64,000 nucleotides of DNA from WTFY01 sp026713925. GTDB lineage: Bacteria; Pseudomonadota; Gammaproteobacteria; UBA4575. A model generated the notes under the pieces. It had not been told where the DNA came from. It saw only the letters and a program-made list of their open reading frames with translations, and searched no databases. Positions 62,346-64,000 of this stretch are shown here, in pieces (positions within the stretch are counted from its first letter, which is position 1; each line of letters opens with the position of its first letter). A program made the translations under genes and the position numbers. The stretch spans positions 124,001 to 188,000 of the forward strand of contig OY759361.1 in the NCBI GenBank assembly GCA_963662355.1, read 5' to 3'.

Positions 62346-63623
62346 TTGGACGATTATTCGATAGGCACACTGTTTTTGGTGTTGTTTATTTTATTTATCC
62401 TCTCAGCATTTTTTTCAGGCTCGGAAACTGCACTGATGGCGCTGGATCGTTATCGGCTGCGTCACATGGCCCATACCGGGCGGCGCGGCGCAATTCAGGC
62501 ACAGAAGCTGCTGGAAACACCTGATCGCCTGATCGGACTGATCCTGCTTGGCAACAACGTGGTCAACATACTGATTGCACAGCTGTCTGCCTACATCGGT
62601 TATCGCCTCCATGGGGATATAGGGATCGCAGTCGCCACATTCATACTGATCTTTGTAATCCTGATTTTTGCCGAGCTGACACCGAAAACACTTGCTGCAC
62701 TGCACGCGGAAAAACTGGCGCTCCCGGCAGCCATAATTTACGTACCCCTGCTTACAGTGGCCTACCCTTTTGTCTGGGTGGTCAACCTGTTTGCAAATTC
62801 CCTGTTACGGCTGTTCGGGGTTGATGTCCAGGGCAATCCTCTTACCTCGCTCAGTCATGAAGAATTGCGCACTGTTGTCAATGACGAAAGCACCGCCATA
62901 TCAAGCGAGCATCAGCAGATGTTGCTGGGGGTCCTGGACCTGGAAAAGGTTACGGTCGATGACATCATGATTCCAAAACACGAGATTGTCGCCCTTGATC
63001 TGGAGAACGACTGGGAAGAAACTCTCAAGCAGCTGAAAAATATCCCTTATACACGGATTCCTGTCTGCCGGGGCAGCATTGACAACGTCATCGGATTTCT
63101 GCATCTGCGAAAGCTGCTGATCAATATCATTCACAAGGAAATCGAGCGCGAGGATCTTGAGCAGGCACTACGTGAACCGTATTTCATCCCTGAGGGTACA
63201 AACTTAAAAAAACTGCTGTTTGAACTGCAGGACAAAAAACGCCGCTTCAGCCTGGTTGTGGATGAGTTCGGGGACATACAGGGGCTGGTAACACTCGAAG
63301 ATCTGCTGGAGGAAATTGTCGGCGAGTTCACCAATGACCCTGCGACCTATGATGTGGAAATACATCCTCAGCAGGATGGCACCTTCGTCGTGGATGGAGG
63401 CACGCACATACGGGATATCAACAAGGCACTCAACCTGAAACTGCATGACGACGGTCCGAAAACAATCAACGGCCTGATTCTGGAACAGATGGAATCCATT
63501 CCACAGCCCGGTACCAGCGTGCTGATCGACGGTTACCCTATCGAGGTCGTGCAAACACATAAGAATGCAGTGCGCACCGCGAAAATCAGTCCCCGCCTGT
63601 CCAGGCGTGAGGAAGCTGTCTAG
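62346..63623 (+). CDS. corB: CNNM/CorB-type transporter with CBS domains
   Basis: HlyC/CorC-family membrane protein linked to Mg2+ (and Co2+) homeostasis. The 425-residue protein has a DUF21 membrane domain (LFILSAFFSGSETALMALDRYRL; LILLGNNVVNILIAQLSAY), two CBS domains (about 205-325; LEKVTVDDIMIPKHEIVAL), and a C-terminal CorC_HlyC domain (VVDGGTHIRDINKALNL). A stop codon lies just before the TTG at 62346, so that TTG is the only plausible start; GGAGGG lies 11 nt upstream. Confidence 0.93.
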   Translation: MDDYSIGTLFLVLFILFILSAFFSGSETALMALDRYRLRHMAHTGRRGAIQAQKLLETPDRLIGLILLGNNVVNILIAQLSAYIGYRLHGDIGIAVATFILIFVILIFAELTPKTLAALHAEKLALPAAIIYVPLLTVAYPFVWVVNLFANSLLRLFGVDVQGNPLTSLSHEELRTVVNDESTAISSEHQQMLLGVLDLEKVTVDDIMIPKHEIVALDLENDWEETLKQLKNIPYTRIPVCRGSIDNVIGFLHLRKLLINIIHKEIEREDLEQALREPYFIPEGTNLKKLLFELQDKKRRFSLVVDEFGDIQGLVTLEDLLEEIVGEFTNDPATYDVEIHPQQDGTFVVDGGTHIRDINKALNLKLHDDGPKTINGLILEQMESIPQPGTSVLIDGYPIEVVQTHKNAVRTAKISPRLSRREEAV

Positions 63624-63786
63624 GCCCCATGCCTGGGCTGTTCTGGCTCAAGCATGCAGGCGGTGGTTTCCGGTAACTCCAATGAAGACTTTCCCGGTAC
63701 TGCAATCAGCAGACCGTACCATGCCAGATCCGGACTCCTGCCCGGACCGGGCAGAGGCGTAAGTGCAGGTCGGCTACAATATTCAT

Positions 63787-64000
63787 ATGGCTAAGGATAC
63801 AAGCTTTGTTTGCACGGAATGTACGGGTCTGTTCACGAAATGGATGGGCCAGTGCCCGGATTGTGGTGCCTGGAACACGATTGAAAAACAGGTGGCCGCC
63901 TTCAGTCAGGGTATGCCTGTTTCATCGGCACATGCCGAGAGTGTCAATGAAATACAAGCCATCAATGAAGTCACTCTGGAAATACAGGACCGCATCCAGA
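63787..64000 (+). CDS. radA: DNA repair protein RadA (N-terminal part, cut by window edge)
   Basis: RecA-like helicase of recombination. The first 71 codons are visible: MAKDTSFVCTECTGLFTKWM then GQCPDCGAWNT form the N-terminal four-Cys zinc finger (CTEC/CPDC). The AAA core lies beyond the right edge. ATG at 63787 fits the family start. It is on the plus strand after corB. Confidence 0.93.
   Translation, partial: MAKDTSFVCTECTGLFTKWMGQCPDCGAWNTIEKQVAAFSQGMPVSSAHAESVNEIQAINEVTLEIQDRIQ

Overview
The window is a stretch of gammaproteobacterial chromosome. Several blocks keep the Escherichia coli gene order: hscA-hscB-iscA-iscU-iscS-iscR | trmJ | suhB; queA-tgt-yajC-secD-secF; hfq-hflX-hflK-hflC next to purA; queG | nnr-tsaE-amidase-mutL-miaA-hfq; rplS-trmD-rimM-rpsP | ffh | ypjD-corB. 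Codon use and moderate GC look even over these blocks. I cannot name a genus from the sequence alone. TTG and GTG starts are frequent (dnaB, hflX, rimM, corB, queA; iscA, ispG, mutL, miaA, pgi).

Layout. 1-5411: Fe-S cluster assembly operon (hscA cut by the window edge), with an IscR-type operator in front of iscR, then trmJ and the divergent suhB. 5412-10844: secF, secD, yajC, tgt, queA. 10933-12292: tRNA-Leu(CAA), tRNA-Arg(CCU), a radical-SAM gene fragment ending exactly at the tRNA-Arg 3' end, and a small membrane protein. 12293-21758: ispG, acyl-CoA synthetase, dnaB, rplI, a DUF2232-type membrane protein, rpsR, rpsF and rnr. rpsF carries a C-terminal tail of about fourteen 11-residue tandem repeats.

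21916-29286 is an accessory island. It begins at tRNA-Leu(CAG) and ends at a degenerate copy of that tRNA's 3' end. It carries a short-chain dehydrogenase, a small antibiotic-biosynthesis-monooxygenase-type protein, a SulP transporter with STAS and a cyclic-nucleotide-binding-like tail, and a complete IS1595-family element of 2471 bp. That element has 24-bp perfect inverted repeats, an 8-bp target duplication and three passenger genes (P63C-domain protein, exported small protein, CxxC/CxxC mini-protein). The element sits in the tRNA remnant itself.

29440-48503 returns to core genes: a DUF411/CopG-like periplasmic protein, purA, hisZ, a DUF2065 protein, hflC, hflK, hflX, hfq, miaA, mutL, a RibD-C-type reductase, a SohB-type protease, a cell-wall amidase, tsaE, nnr, queG and pgi. 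48555-52707 is a panC-panB-deoxynucleoside kinase-folK-pcnB cluster. 53041-64000 holds hslR, a GST-family protein, htpG, a class I amidotransferase, an O6-alkylguanine methyltransferase, the rplS-trmD-rimM-rpsP operon, ffh, ypjD, corB and the start of radA.

The core genes serve housekeeping tasks: Fe-S clusters, protein export, tRNA modification, translation, RNA decay, membrane proteolysis and mismatch repair. The most unusual items are the repeat-tailed ribosomal protein S6, the passenger-carrying IS1595 element nested in a tRNA-Leu attachment-site remnant, and the truncated gene fused to tRNA-Arg. All names rest on reading the translated sequences; no database search was run.
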